A stretch of 46,256 nt of DNA from Brevibacterium picturae (GTDB lineage Bacteria; Actinomycetota; Actinomycetes; Actinomycetales; Brevibacteriaceae): the NCBI RefSeq assembly GCF_030453725.1, contig NZ_JAKDJU010000006.1:1-46256 (forward strand). Reading direction: 5' to 3'. Of this stretch, positions 6,700-15,108 are shown piece after piece. Below the pieces are notes generated by a model. That model did not search any database. It was not told the origin of the DNA and was given only the letters and a program-made list of their open reading frames with translations. How positions within the stretch are numbered: the first letter of the stretch is position 1; every line of letters begins with the position of its first letter. Both the position numbers and the translations under genes were made by a program.

Positions 6700-9600
6700 A
6701 ACCTGCCGTCACCGTTGTCGTCGCCGCTGGTGACGACAGCAGCAGGGTCGAGCTCGAAACAGCTCTGGACAAGACTTACCCCGGGATCCCGATCGTGGAT
6801 CTCGGGGGTCTTGCCGTCACAGAGGCACAGACCCTCCCCGAGGTAGCCGGCAGCACACATCTGTGGTTCCTCACAGCCGACTCGCGGCCAGAACCCGACT
6901 GCCTCGAAGAACTTCTCGACGCGATCGGTGAGACCGAATCCATCGGCGCCGTCGGTCCCAAGATCATGCGCTCCGATCGCATCGTCTCCGCCGGCGTCAC
7001 CACCACCTCGGCGGGGGCCAGGGTCAACCCGGTCGCGGACGGGGAGATCGACCAGGGGCAGCGCGACGGCCGGTCGGAGACGCTCGGCCTCGACCTGCCC
7101 GGCATGCTCATCGCCACCACGGAACTCGAGAGGATCGGAGCCCCCTCCCGAGTCCTCGGCGTGGCATATCGCGGTCTCGAATACTCGCGTCGACTGCGTG
7201 ACCTCGGCCGCCGGGTGGTCGTCGCCCCGCACGCCAGGCTCACAGTTTCCGCGATGTCGGCATCCCAGCTGGGCTCCTCATCACTGCCGCCGAGCTCGAA
7301 AGCTCAGATCCGCACCGAACAGCGCTACCGGCTCAGCCTCGCCAGTCCCGGATTTGCGGGAATCTTCTGTCTCCTCGCCCTCACCCAGCTCAGGAACACC
7401 GTGGCGGGTCTGTTGTCGAACAATGTCCGCGCCGCCTCCTGGTACTTCTCCGCGCTGCTCGGGCTCGGCGCCGACGCCCGCACGACCTCCCGGCTGAGGC
7501 GTTCCAACGCCCGTCGCAGCCGCATCGCCAAACGCAGTGCCGACTCCCATGTGGCCGCCCTCTACGCGGACCCGGACGAACTCGCCGTCCAGCGCCGGAG
7601 CATGAACTCCGCCGAGGACGCCCGGCAGGCTCAGGCCGACTCGGCAGCTGCCGAAGGCCCGGAGACCATGGACGAAACCGAACTCAACCCGGTCGGCGAC
7701 ACGGAAGAGGCCATCGACTCGTTCTCGCGCCTGGAAGTCACCGGCGGTGCGGGACTCTTCCACAACCCCCTGACCTACCTCCTCGTCGCGGCTGCGGCAC
7801 TGAGCGGCTTCGTCTCGTTCCGCCTCTTCGGCCCCGGCCACCTCGTCGGGGGAGCCTTGGGATCGACCGACGTGTCGCTGGCGGAACTCGTCGCCCGCCT
7901 GCTCAGCCCGAACCTCGACGTCTCCACCGGTGCCGCTGTTCCCGCCGACCCCTACCAGCTGGTCCTGGCAGTGCTGAGCCTTCCGTTCCTGGGCCACGTC
8001 GACATCATGGTCCGCACACTGATCCTCCTCGCCCCGATCCTTGCCGTCATCGCCGCCTACGCCGCGGCGGGCGTGATCGTGAAGAGGCGCTGGGTGCGCG
8101 GCCTCGCCGGTCTGCTGTGGATCGCCGCCCCGCTCTTCGTCACCGCACTCTCGACCGGCCGCCTCGGCGTGATCCTCGTCTGGATCGCGGCACCCCTCTT
8201 CGTCATTGCCCTGCGGCGCAGCCTGCGCACAGGGTCGATCGCCGCGGCCGCCACCGGGGGGCTCCTCCTGTTCGTCATGATCGCCGGCGTCCCGCTGATG
8301 CTCCCCCTGGGCATCATCGGCACCGTCGTGCTGCTGTGCACCGGCCGTGGCCTGCGACACCTGTGGCTGTTGGCCCCGACCCTGTTCCTGGCCTGGCCAT
8401 GGCTGGCAGCACTCGTGAGCGAACCCGGCGCGGTCTTCGTCATGCCCGGCCAGACCCTGGCCCCACCTGCCCCGCCGAGCTACCTCCTGGCGGTCGGCTT
8501 CCCCTCACCGATCGACATGACCTGGCTGTCCGATCTGCTCGCGACGATCGGCGTCGGCGGCGTCAGCCCGGCGATGCTGCAGCTGTGGGCGCCGGTCCTC
8601 GTGCTGCCGATGCTCATCCTCGCGTTCCTCACGCTCATCGAAGCCCACCTCGGACTCTCCCGCCTGATGTGGGCCGTCGGCCTCTACCTCGCCGGTCTGC
8701 TGCTGGCCACCGTCCAGGTCCTCATCCCGGCCCAGACCGGGCCCTTCCATCTCATCGGCTCCTATCCGGCCGCAGGCCTGACACTGCTCAGTCTCGGCGC
8801 GGTCATGCTGCTGACGCTCGGCGCCCAGTCCACCACCACTCGATCGACGAACTCCCGCAGGCTGCCCATGCGCGGTCTGGCAGGGCTTGTGGCCCTCGCC
8901 GCCGTCGGTCTCATCATCGTCGGCGCCGGACCCAGCACCACCTCGGCGGACTCCGTCACCACTCAGGAGCACGGCACCGTCCCGGCACTGGCTGCCGACC
9001 GTGCCTCCGGTGACACCCAGGCACGCACCCTGCGCCTCGACGTCAGCGACGGTGAGGTCCGTGCCCGCCTCCTGTCGTCGGCCGATGGGACGATCATCGG
9101 CACCTCGACGATGAGATCCGCCGAGGCGGTCGGAGGCTGGCTGTGGGAGCGCAGACCCCTGCCCATCGGTGAGGATCAGAGGCTGATCGCGCAGGCCGCG
9201 GCAGCACTCTCGGCCGATGACGTCGGAGACGTCCGATCCATCCTGGGCCAGCTCGGCGTGGACTTCGTCCTCGTCGATCCCAGCGCGAAGAATCTCGCGA
9301 ACTCGGTGGCCGCCGCCGACGGTGTGGTCGAGGTCGGTCCGACCGAGTCGGGTGGACTGTGGCAGGTCGACACCCCCTACAGCGGTCGTTTCCTCGTGCG
9401 TGAGCCCGACGGGACGATGAGCACCGCACCGATGGATGGCACCACCGCCGAGGTGGCCGCTGGCGACGAGGGACGCACCCTGATCGTGGCCAGCAGCGCC
9501 GACAACATCACCGCCGGCATCGATGGCAGTGACCTGCCGAAGCCGGAGGAGTCCACGTTCGGCTGGACCTCCGAATTCACGCTGCCCGCCGATGGGGGTC

Positions 9601-9827
9601 AGGTGGAGCTGAACCACGGGCCGGAACTCTTCGCTCCCGGCGTCGTGGTCGGGTGGATCCTCGGCCTCCTCACCCTCATCGTCGCGATCCCGTTCGGATC
9701 CCAGCGGCAGACCCGGGCCTGGTCCCGAACGACTCGTTCGAGATCGGACGGGCCGTCGCGGCCGGCGCCCGAGGAGCCGACACCGGGACAGCCGGCGCCC
9801 GAGCAACCCGTGGAGGAGAAGTCATGA
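6696..9827 (+). CDS. Glycosyltransferase family 2 / polytopic membrane fusion protein
   Basis: The protein has 1043 residues from a GTG overlapping the whiB stop. Residues ~1-190 are GT-A-like: a VTVVVAAG start, LTADSRPEPDCLEELL at the DxD position and LEYSRRLRDLGRRVVVAPHARL where family members have the catalytic acidic segment. The DxD is reduced to a single Asp in ADS, so activity is not certain. About 12 hydrophobic segments span residues ~355-745, then an extracytoplasmic domain (~745-975), a last membrane helix (~978-1000) and a Pro/Glu-rich tail. The layout suggests a membrane protein building or exporting a wall or surface glycan. It overlaps DUF5719 by ATGA, and the pair recurs in Actinobacteria. 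The polymer is unknown. Confidence 0.8.
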   Translation: MKPAVTVVVAAGDDSSRVELETALDKTYPGIPIVDLGGLAVTEAQTLPEVAGSTHLWFLTADSRPEPDCLEELLDAIGETESIGAVGPKIMRSDRIVSAGVTTTSAGARVNPVADGEIDQGQRDGRSETLGLDLPGMLIATTELERIGAPSRVLGVAYRGLEYSRRLRDLGRRVVVAPHARLTVSAMSASQLGSSSLPPSSKAQIRTEQRYRLSLASPGFAGIFCLLALTQLRNTVAGLLSNNVRAASWYFSALLGLGADARTTSRLRRSNARRSRIAKRSADSHVAALYADPDELAVQRRSMNSAEDARQAQADSAAAEGPETMDETELNPVGDTEEAIDSFSRLEVTGGAGLFHNPLTYLLVAAAALSGFVSFRLFGPGHLVGGALGSTDVSLAELVARLLSPNLDVSTGAAVPADPYQLVLAVLSLPFLGHVDIMVRTLILLAPILAVIAAYAAAGVIVKRRWVRGLAGLLWIAAPLFVTALSTGRLGVILVWIAAPLFVIALRRSLRTGSIAAAATGGLLLFVMIAGVPLMLPLGIIGTVVLLCTGRGLRHLWLLAPTLFLAWPWLAALVSEPGAVFVMPGQTLAPPAPPSYLLAVGFPSPIDMTWLSDLLATIGVGGVSPAMLQLWAPVLVLPMLILAFLTLIEAHLGLSRLMWAVGLYLAGLLLATVQVLIPAQTGPFHLIGSYPAAGLTLLSLGAVMLLTLGAQSTTTRSTNSRRLPMRGLAGLVALAAVGLIIVGAGPSTTSADSVTTQEHGTVPALAADRASGDTQARTLRLDVSDGEVRARLLSSADGTIIGTSTMRSAEAVGGWLWERRPLPIGEDQRLIAQAAAALSADDVGDVRSILGQLGVDFVLVDPSAKNLANSVAAADGVVEVGPTESGGLWQVDTPYSGRFLVREPDGTMSTAPMDGTTAEVAAGDEGRTLIVASSADNITAGIDGSDLPKPEESTFGWTSEFTLPADGGQVELNHGPELFAPGVVVGWILGLLTLIVAIPFGSQRQTRAWSRTTRSRSDGPSRPAPEEPTPGQPAPEQPVEEKS

Positions 9828-11281
9828 AACACATGCGCAGCATCGTGACCTTCGCGGCGATCGCCGTGCCCGGGGTGCTCGTGGCCACGACCTCGTTCCT
9901 GACGCCGCTGACTCCCGGCACGCTCGATCGCAGTCCCGAGCAGGTGAGAATGCCCACCGCCGACACTCGTGTGATCTGCCCCGGCCCGCTGTTGACCGAT
10001 GACGAGGCTGAGGGCACCGACGCGGAGTTCGTCGACGATTCGAACGTCTCCACACGTGTCGTCTCCGCCTCTGCACCGATCAGCGCCACCGACGGCTCGG
10101 TCTCTGCGGCCCGTCTGCAGGTGGCTGATCTGGGCGGGTCCGCGAACTTCGACAACCCCAGCTCCTCCGGCTTCGTCTCCGGCGATGACCCGATCGACAA
10201 GACCAAACTCATCACCGGTTTCGCCCGTCCCGGGGCACCGGCGCTGACGACCGGTGTCGAAACCGTCGAGGGCACATCCGGCGACCTCACCGGACTCGCG
10301 ACCCTGAGCTGCGGGTCAGCGTCGAGCAACTTCCGGATTCTGGCCGGCTCCGGCGCCGCGGGATCGAACTCCCAGCTGCTGCTGAGCAACCCCGGCGACG
10401 TTCCCGTCCAGGCCGAGGTCACACTCATGACGCCGTCCGGACAGCGTGGGGAGCCGACAGAGGTCAGCATCAAGGCCGGGAAGCAGCGCGCCATCCGTCT
10501 CGCCGGTCTGGCTGCCGGGGCCGAGTCCCTGGCCGTCGATGTCAACGTCGATGGGGGAGTTGTGGCCGGCTCCGTGCAGGAGACCGTGCTCGACGGCCTC
10601 ACCCCCAAGGGCATCGACCTGGCCACAAGCGGAGCAGACGCCGATCCGCAGCAGGTCGTCACCGGCCTCGATGGTCAGGATGTCCGCCTGCGCGTGGCCA
10701 ATCCGAGTGATGACTTGTCGGAGGTCTCTCTCAAGGCCTACGGTCCCGATGGGCAGATCGACATTCCCCGTTCGTCGATGAGCGTGGTCGCCCACGGGGT
10801 CGCAGAGGCTGAACTCGGCGATCTCGACGCCACGAGCGTCGTCCTCGACTCGGACCAGCCGATTCAGGCCAGCGCATTCATCGGTCAGGACGGGGAGAAG
10901 GGCAGCGCCGATTTCGGCAGCGTCAAAGCCACCGGTGCCCTCGCCGACTCCCAGGTCATGGCTCTGCCGCGCACGGGCACCGGAAAGCTCTACCTCTCAC
11001 CCGGCCAGGGGCAGGTGCAGGTGCGAGGAATGCTCGACGACGGTTCACTCACCCAGCCGCAGTCGATCGACCTCAATCCCACCGGCACCACCGAGTTCAG
11101 CCCCGCCGAGGTGTCGCCGGACGCCGTTCGCGCCATCGTCATCAGCGGTGAGAACGCCTCAGGGTCCCAGTCGAATGGTGTCCACGCCAGCTATGTGGTC
11201 ACCACCGACTCAGGGATCTCTGCGGTCTCGCCGGCTCCGGCTCCTGCCGGCGTGGCCTATCGCGACATCCGTCTCGGCTAG
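9824..11281 (+). CDS. DUF5719 family secreted or membrane-anchored protein
   Basis: The ATG at 9824 has GGAGGAG 5 bases upstream and overlaps the preceding stop by 4 bases. The frame is open further upstream but that part lies inside the glycosyltransferase gene. The 485-residue protein begins with a basic N-terminus and one hydrophobic segment (about residues 5-25), so it is exported. The rest is Ser/Gly/Asp-rich with repeated beta-strand-like units (for example LLLSNPGDVPVQAEVTLMTPSG and LRVANPSDDLSEVSLKAYGPDG), suggesting tandem Ig-like folds. No catalytic motif was seen. Translational coupling to the GT2 fusion suggests an extracytoplasmic partner. Its stop codon interlocks with that of the convergent metallopeptidase-like gene. 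Confidence 0.8.
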   Translation: MKHMRSIVTFAAIAVPGVLVATTSFLTPLTPGTLDRSPEQVRMPTADTRVICPGPLLTDDEAEGTDAEFVDDSNVSTRVVSASAPISATDGSVSAARLQVADLGGSANFDNPSSSGFVSGDDPIDKTKLITGFARPGAPALTTGVETVEGTSGDLTGLATLSCGSASSNFRILAGSGAAGSNSQLLLSNPGDVPVQAEVTLMTPSGQRGEPTEVSIKAGKQRAIRLAGLAAGAESLAVDVNVDGGVVAGSVQETVLDGLTPKGIDLATSGADADPQQVVTGLDGQDVRLRVANPSDDLSEVSLKAYGPDGQIDIPRSSMSVVAHGVAEAELGDLDATSVVLDSDQPIQASAFIGQDGEKGSADFGSVKATGALADSQVMALPRTGTGKLYLSPGQGQVQVRGMLDDGSLTQPQSIDLNPTGTTEFSPAEVSPDAVRAIVISGENASGSQSNGVHASYVVTTDSGISAVSPAPAPAGVAYRDIRLG

Positions 11282-11637
11282 GAATTCCTGAGGATCTCGA
11301 CCTGGTCGGCGACCACCTCGGCGATGAGGGAATCCCTCTGTCCGCTGCTGTGATACTCGATGACGCGCCGGTAGAGGACGATGTGCGTGAGCCTGTGCGC
11401 GGTGGCGGGGAAGACCCGGCCGAATGCTGGCTCGGTGGAACTCGCCGGTGGAACGGCATCGATGGCCAGTACCACCTCGGCGAGGAGTGCCGGTTCCTGC
11501 GCCCGGAAGCGGGCGAATTCCGCGGCCGCGACACGGGCGAAGCTGTCGGCCCGGCGCAGGCGCGCGGGGACATCGGCCAAGAACAGTGGGGACCGCAGTC
11601 CGCGGCCGTGCCGATCACGATGACGCCTGGTGCTCAT
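11278..11637 (-). CDS. Metallopeptidase-like (zincin-fold) protein with a degenerate active site
   Basis: This 119-residue protein matches a small actinobacterial zincin-like family (Rv3259 type, from memory) in its GRGLRSPL start, FARVAAAEFARF helix, GRVFPATAHRLTHIVLYRRVIE core and closing helix. Where zincins have HExxH, this protein reads AEVVAD (106-111), with Ala in place of the first His. Metal binding is therefore doubtful. The gene lies between DUF5719 and DUF3499, the neighbourhood expected from mycobacteria. There is no Shine-Dalgarno; TACAAT ends 8 bases before the ATG, so the mRNA may be leaderless. Its TAG stop shares CTAG with the convergent DUF5719 stop. Confidence 0.75.
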   Translation of the reverse strand: MSTRRHRDRHGRGLRSPLFLADVPARLRRADSFARVAAAEFARFRAQEPALLAEVVLAIDAVPPASSTEPAFGRVFPATAHRLTHIVLYRRVIEYHSSGQRDSLIAEVVADQVEILRNS

Positions 11638-11654
11638 GAGTCAATATTGTACTG
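11638..11654 (-). promoter_or_regulatory. Candidate -10 element giving a near-leaderless mRNA for the metallopeptidase-like gene
   Basis: Reading the minus strand, TACAAT is followed by 8 bases and the ATG at 11637. The TANNNT pattern at this distance is typical of leaderless actinobacterial transcripts. No -35 was recognised. Confidence 0.4.
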
Positions 11655-11710
11655 ACCACACGGCCCTGACTGACGAGGACAGGCGGTGCTCGCGTGTAAA
11701 GTGAGGGACT

Positions 11711-12109
11711 GTGTCAGCCGTGAGATTGTGTTCAAAAGTCAGCTGCTCGCGCAGTGCCGCAGCCACCATGACGTACGTGCACGCTGATGCCTGTGTCGTC
11801 ATCGGTCCGCTGTCGCGTCGCGCCGAGCCCGGTGCCCATGACCTGTGCGCCGATCATGCCGCAAAACTGACCCCGCCCGTGGGATGGCAGCTCATCCGCA
11901 TCGAAGGTGAGCAGGCGCCGCCCGAGCGCACCCATGACGACCTGTTGGCCATCGCCGACGCCGTCCGGGAAGCTGCGGGACGTCCCGGGGAGGGAACGAG
12001 AGCAGACGAAGCGTCGTCGAGTGCGTCGTCGTCGACGTCTGAGAGGCGAAGCGACGGATCGATGCCCGGTCGCAAACACGGTCACCTGCGCATCATCGGC
12101 GATTCATGA
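11711..12109 (+). CDS. DUF3499 family protein
   Basis: The 132-residue protein begins MSAVRLCSKVSCSRSAAATMTYVHAD, matching the conserved start of DUF3499 (Rv3258c type, from memory). Two N-terminal cysteines and a later DLCADHAAKL segment give a Cys/His set that could bind zinc. The C-terminal ~45 residues are Ser/Glu/Arg-rich and variable. The GTG start has GAGGGA only 2-3 bases upstream, and a TGTAAA sequence about 10 bases earlier could act as a -10, so initiation may be near-leaderless. The stop overlaps the pmm start (ATGA). The function is unknown, but the association with phosphomannomutase is conserved. Confidence 0.85.
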   Translation: MSAVRLCSKVSCSRSAAATMTYVHADACVVIGPLSRRAEPGAHDLCADHAAKLTPPVGWQLIRIEGEQAPPERTHDDLLAIADAVREAAGRPGEGTRADEASSSASSSTSERRSDGSMPGRKHGHLRIIGDS

Positions 12110-13551
12110 CAGACCCCAGTCCCGAACTCGTCGAGGCCCGCACGACTGCGCTCGAGCCCGCGGTCGGAGCCTATGACATCCGGGGCCGCATCCCCGACCA
12201 GCTTGACGAGGATGTGCTCTTCGCCCTCGGCTGGGCCACCGCGACAGCGATGGCACAGCTCCATTCGAGCGCCGAGGTGGTCGTCGGCCACGATATGCGA
12301 CCCAGTTCACCCGATTTCGCCCAGGCCTTCGCCGCCGGCATCGAAGCGGCCGGATATCGAGCCGTGCTGTTGGGGCTGTGCTCGACCGACCAGCTGTACT
12401 TCGCCTCGGGGATCTTCGATCTGCCCGGCGCGATGATCACCGCCAGCCACAACCCGGCAGATTACAACGGGATCAAGATCTGCGGCCCGCGTGCGGCCGG
12501 AGTCAGCCTCGCCTCGGGGCTGGGACGGATCAGGGAACTGGCACCGCAGGCACCCACGGACGCCACCATTGCCGAGGTCGCCATCGACGAGGCTGCCGGC
12601 GCGGACATGCGCGAACGCTACGTCGAGCGCATCCGCACCCTGACCCACGTCGAAGAGGTCACGGGCCTGAGCGTCGTCATCGACTGCGGCAACGGCATGG
12701 CGGGCAAACTCCTCGGCGAGGTCTTCGGCACCGATGCCGGTTACGCCGCTGTTCCCTTCGACGTCATCGGACTCTTCACCGAACTCGACGGCACGTTCCC
12801 CAACCACGAGGCGAACCCGCTGAAACCGGAGAACCTCCTCGACGTCTCCCGCGCGGTACTCGAGCACGGTGCTGACCTGGGGCTGGCCTTCGACGGCGAT
12901 GCCGACCGGTGCTTCTTCATCGACGAAACCGGAGCGACCCTGTCACCATCGGCAGTGGGGGCACTCGTCGCCGAACGCGAAATCGTTCGCGCCAGGGCCG
13001 CAGGCGTGGCCGAACCCGTGGTCATCCACAATCTCATCACCTCACGCAGCGTTCCGGCCACGATCACAGCTGCCGGCGGGCGAGCAGTGCGCTCGAAGGT
13101 CGGCCACTCCGGCATCAAAACTCTCATGCGCTCCCAACACGCCGTCTTCGCCTGCGAGCACTCCGCACACTTCTACTTCGATGAGTTCTACGGTGCGGAC
13201 TCCGGCATGCTCGCCGCCTGCCACCTGATCTCCGCCCTGGCGAAGACCGGGGCACCGGCGTCACGACTCGTCGCCGACTACGACCTCTACGTCCAATCGG
13301 GAGAGATCAACTTCACCGTGGCCGATCCCGATGCTGTGCTCTCCGCCTTCGCCACCGCGGCCGGTGACTTCCCGACCAACACGGTCGACGACCTCGACGG
13401 CATCGGCCTGCAGGGCGAGGACTGGTGGGTCAACCTGCGCAAGTCGAACACCGAACCGCTGGTGCGCCTCAACGTCGAAGCCGGCGACCCCGAGCGCCTG
13501 CGTGAACTGACCGCACAGGCCAGTGACTTCGTCGAGGCCCGCAGGCAATAG
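12106..13551 (+). CDS. manB: Phosphomannomutase/phosphoglucomutase
   Basis: This enzyme interconverts hexose-6-phosphate and hexose-1-phosphate, making mannose-1-phosphate for GDP-mannose. The phosphoserine loop TASHNPADYNGIK has Ser114 as the catalytic residue. The metal loop is DGDAD at 263-267, the sugar-binding loop is CEHSAHFYF (usually GEHSGH), and the phosphate-binding loop near the C-terminus is RKSNTEPLVRLN. All four domains of the alpha-D-phosphohexomutase family are present in 481 residues. The start ATG overlaps the DUF3499 stop. The SIS-domain isomerase gene that follows pmm in mycobacteria is absent; sahH comes next after 11 bases. The Ala and Cys substitutions in the sugar loop may affect substrate preference. 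Confidence 0.93.
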   Translation: MTDPSPELVEARTTALEPAVGAYDIRGRIPDQLDEDVLFALGWATATAMAQLHSSAEVVVGHDMRPSSPDFAQAFAAGIEAAGYRAVLLGLCSTDQLYFASGIFDLPGAMITASHNPADYNGIKICGPRAAGVSLASGLGRIRELAPQAPTDATIAEVAIDEAAGADMRERYVERIRTLTHVEEVTGLSVVIDCGNGMAGKLLGEVFGTDAGYAAVPFDVIGLFTELDGTFPNHEANPLKPENLLDVSRAVLEHGADLGLAFDGDADRCFFIDETGATLSPSAVGALVAEREIVRARAAGVAEPVVIHNLITSRSVPATITAAGGRAVRSKVGHSGIKTLMRSQHAVFACEHSAHFYFDEFYGADSGMLAACHLISALAKTGAPASRLVADYDLYVQSGEINFTVADPDAVLSAFATAAGDFPTNTVDDLDGIGLQGEDWWVNLRKSNTEPLVRLNVEAGDPERLRELTAQASDFVEARRQ

Positions 13552-13562
13552 ACTCGACGCAG

Positions 13563-15056
13563 ATGACAACAGCTTTCGCTCCCGATGGAGGTACCGTGCT
13601 CGAACCCACCGACTTCAAGGTTGCCGATCTGAGTCTGGCCGAGGCCGGACGGCACCAGATCCGACTGGCCGAACGCGAGATGCCGGGACTCATGGCACTG
13701 CGCGAAGAGTTCGGCCGCAGCAAACCTCTGACCGGTGCCCGCATCGCCGGCAGCCTGCACATGACGGTGCAGACGGCCGTGCTCATCGAAACCCTCGTCG
13801 CCCTCGGGGCACAGGTGCGCTGGGCCAGCTGCAACATCTTCTCCACCCAGGACGAGGCGGCCGCCGCCGTCGTGGTCGGCGCCGGCAGCGTCGAAGCGCC
13901 CGCCGGTGTGCCCGTCTTCGCATGGAAGGGTGAGACCCTCGAGGAGTATTGGTGGGCCGCGGACAAGATCTTCGACTTCGCCGAGGGCGCCAACCTCATC
14001 CTCGACGACGGCGGCGACGCCACGATGTACGTCCTCAAGGGTGCCCAGGCCGAACTCGACGGGGGAGTACCGGCCGCGGGCGAGGACGACCCGGAGGAGT
14101 TCGCGGTCCTCCTGGCACAGGTTCGGAGATCACTCGCAGCCTCGCCCGGCCGCTTCGGACGCATGGCTGCCGGCATCAAGGGCGTCAGCGAAGAGACCAC
14201 GACGGGAGTCAACCGCCTCTATCGTCTGGCCGAGGAAGGCAAGCTTCCGTTCCCCGCCATCAACGTCAACGATTCGGTGACGAAGTCGAAGTTCGACAAC
14301 CGTTACGGCATCCGCCACTCCCTGCCCGATGGTCTCAACCGCGCCACAGACGTCCTCATCGGCGGCAAGATCGCCGTCGTCGTCGGCTACGGTGATGTCG
14401 GCAAGGGCGCCGCCGAGGCGCTGCGCGGCCAGGGAGCCAGGGTCATCGTCACCGAGATCGACCCGATCTGCGCCCTGCAGGCGACGATGGACGGCTACCA
14501 GGTCGAACACCTGGCCACGGTGGCACCGAGCGCCGACATCATCATCACGACCACCGGCAACACTCGTGTGGTCGGAGTCGAGGTGCTGACACGCCTCAAG
14601 CCCGGGGCGATCGTCGGCAACATCGGACACTTCGACGACGAAATCGATCTGGCCGGGCTGGCCAAGGTCTCCGGAGTGAGCAAGGTCGAGATCAAGCCAC
14701 AGGTCCATGAGTGGCGCGTGCCCGTCCCCGCCGATCAGGGGGTGGACCGGGATCGGACGGACTTCCTCGTCCTCTCCGAAGGACGTCTGCTCAACCTGGG
14801 CAACGCTACCGGTCACCCCTCGTTCGTGATGAGCGCCTCATTCGCCAACCAGGTGCTCGCGCAGATCGAACTCTGGAACAGCCCCGATCGCTACGACAAC
14901 GATGTGCACCGCCTGGCGAAGGAACTCGACGAGAAGGTCGCCCGCCTCCACCTGCCGGCACTCGGAGCGAACCTGTCCGAGCTGTCGAAGGAACAGGCCG
15001 AATACATCGGCGTCGACGTCGCCGGACCCTATAAGCCCGAGCATTACCGGTACTGA
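13563..15056 (+). CDS. ahcY: Adenosylhomocysteinase (S-adenosyl-L-homocysteine hydrolase)
   Basis: This cytoplasmic NAD-dependent enzyme splits S-adenosylhomocysteine into adenosine and homocysteine, relieving product inhibition of methyltransferases. Landmarks are GSLHMTVQTAVLIETL, ASCNIFSTQDEAAAA, FAWKGETLEEYWW, the active-site segment NDSVTKSKFDN, the NAD-binding GYGDVGKG (from residue 275) and the C-terminal YKPEHYRY. The ~40-residue insert containing ANLILDDGGDATMYVLKG and the loop after it are as in mycobacterial-type enzymes. The listed ATG has no clear Shine-Dalgarno; GTG 13596, with GGAGGT just upstream, is a good alternative and would remove 11 residues. The gene follows pmm by 11 bases and ends at a strong hairpin. 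Confidence 0.95.
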   Translation: MTTAFAPDGGTVLEPTDFKVADLSLAEAGRHQIRLAEREMPGLMALREEFGRSKPLTGARIAGSLHMTVQTAVLIETLVALGAQVRWASCNIFSTQDEAAAAVVVGAGSVEAPAGVPVFAWKGETLEEYWWAADKIFDFAEGANLILDDGGDATMYVLKGAQAELDGGVPAAGEDDPEEFAVLLAQVRRSLAASPGRFGRMAAGIKGVSEETTTGVNRLYRLAEEGKLPFPAINVNDSVTKSKFDNRYGIRHSLPDGLNRATDVLIGGKIAVVVGYGDVGKGAAEALRGQGARVIVTEIDPICALQATMDGYQVEHLATVAPSADIIITTTGNTRVVGVEVLTRLKPGAIVGNIGHFDDEIDLAGLAKVSGVSKVEIKPQVHEWRVPVPADQGVDRDRTDFLVLSEGRLLNLGNATGHPSFVMSASFANQVLAQIELWNSPDRYDNDVHRLAKELDEKVARLHLPALGANLSELSKEQAEYIGVDVAGPYKPEHYRY

Positions 15057-15071
15057 GGTACTGAGTCGAAC

Positions 15072-15108
15072 CTGAGCCTGCAGAGCCCTACCGGCTCTGC
15101 AGGCTCAG
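15072..15108. terminator. Perfect 16-bp hairpin, bidirectional terminator
   Basis: CTGAGCCTGCAGAGCC (15072-15087) pairs with its exact complement at 15093-15108 around a 5-base loop. It lies 15 bases after the ahcY stop and overlaps the last codons and stop codon of the convergent RDD gene. No long T-tract follows. Confidence 0.75.
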
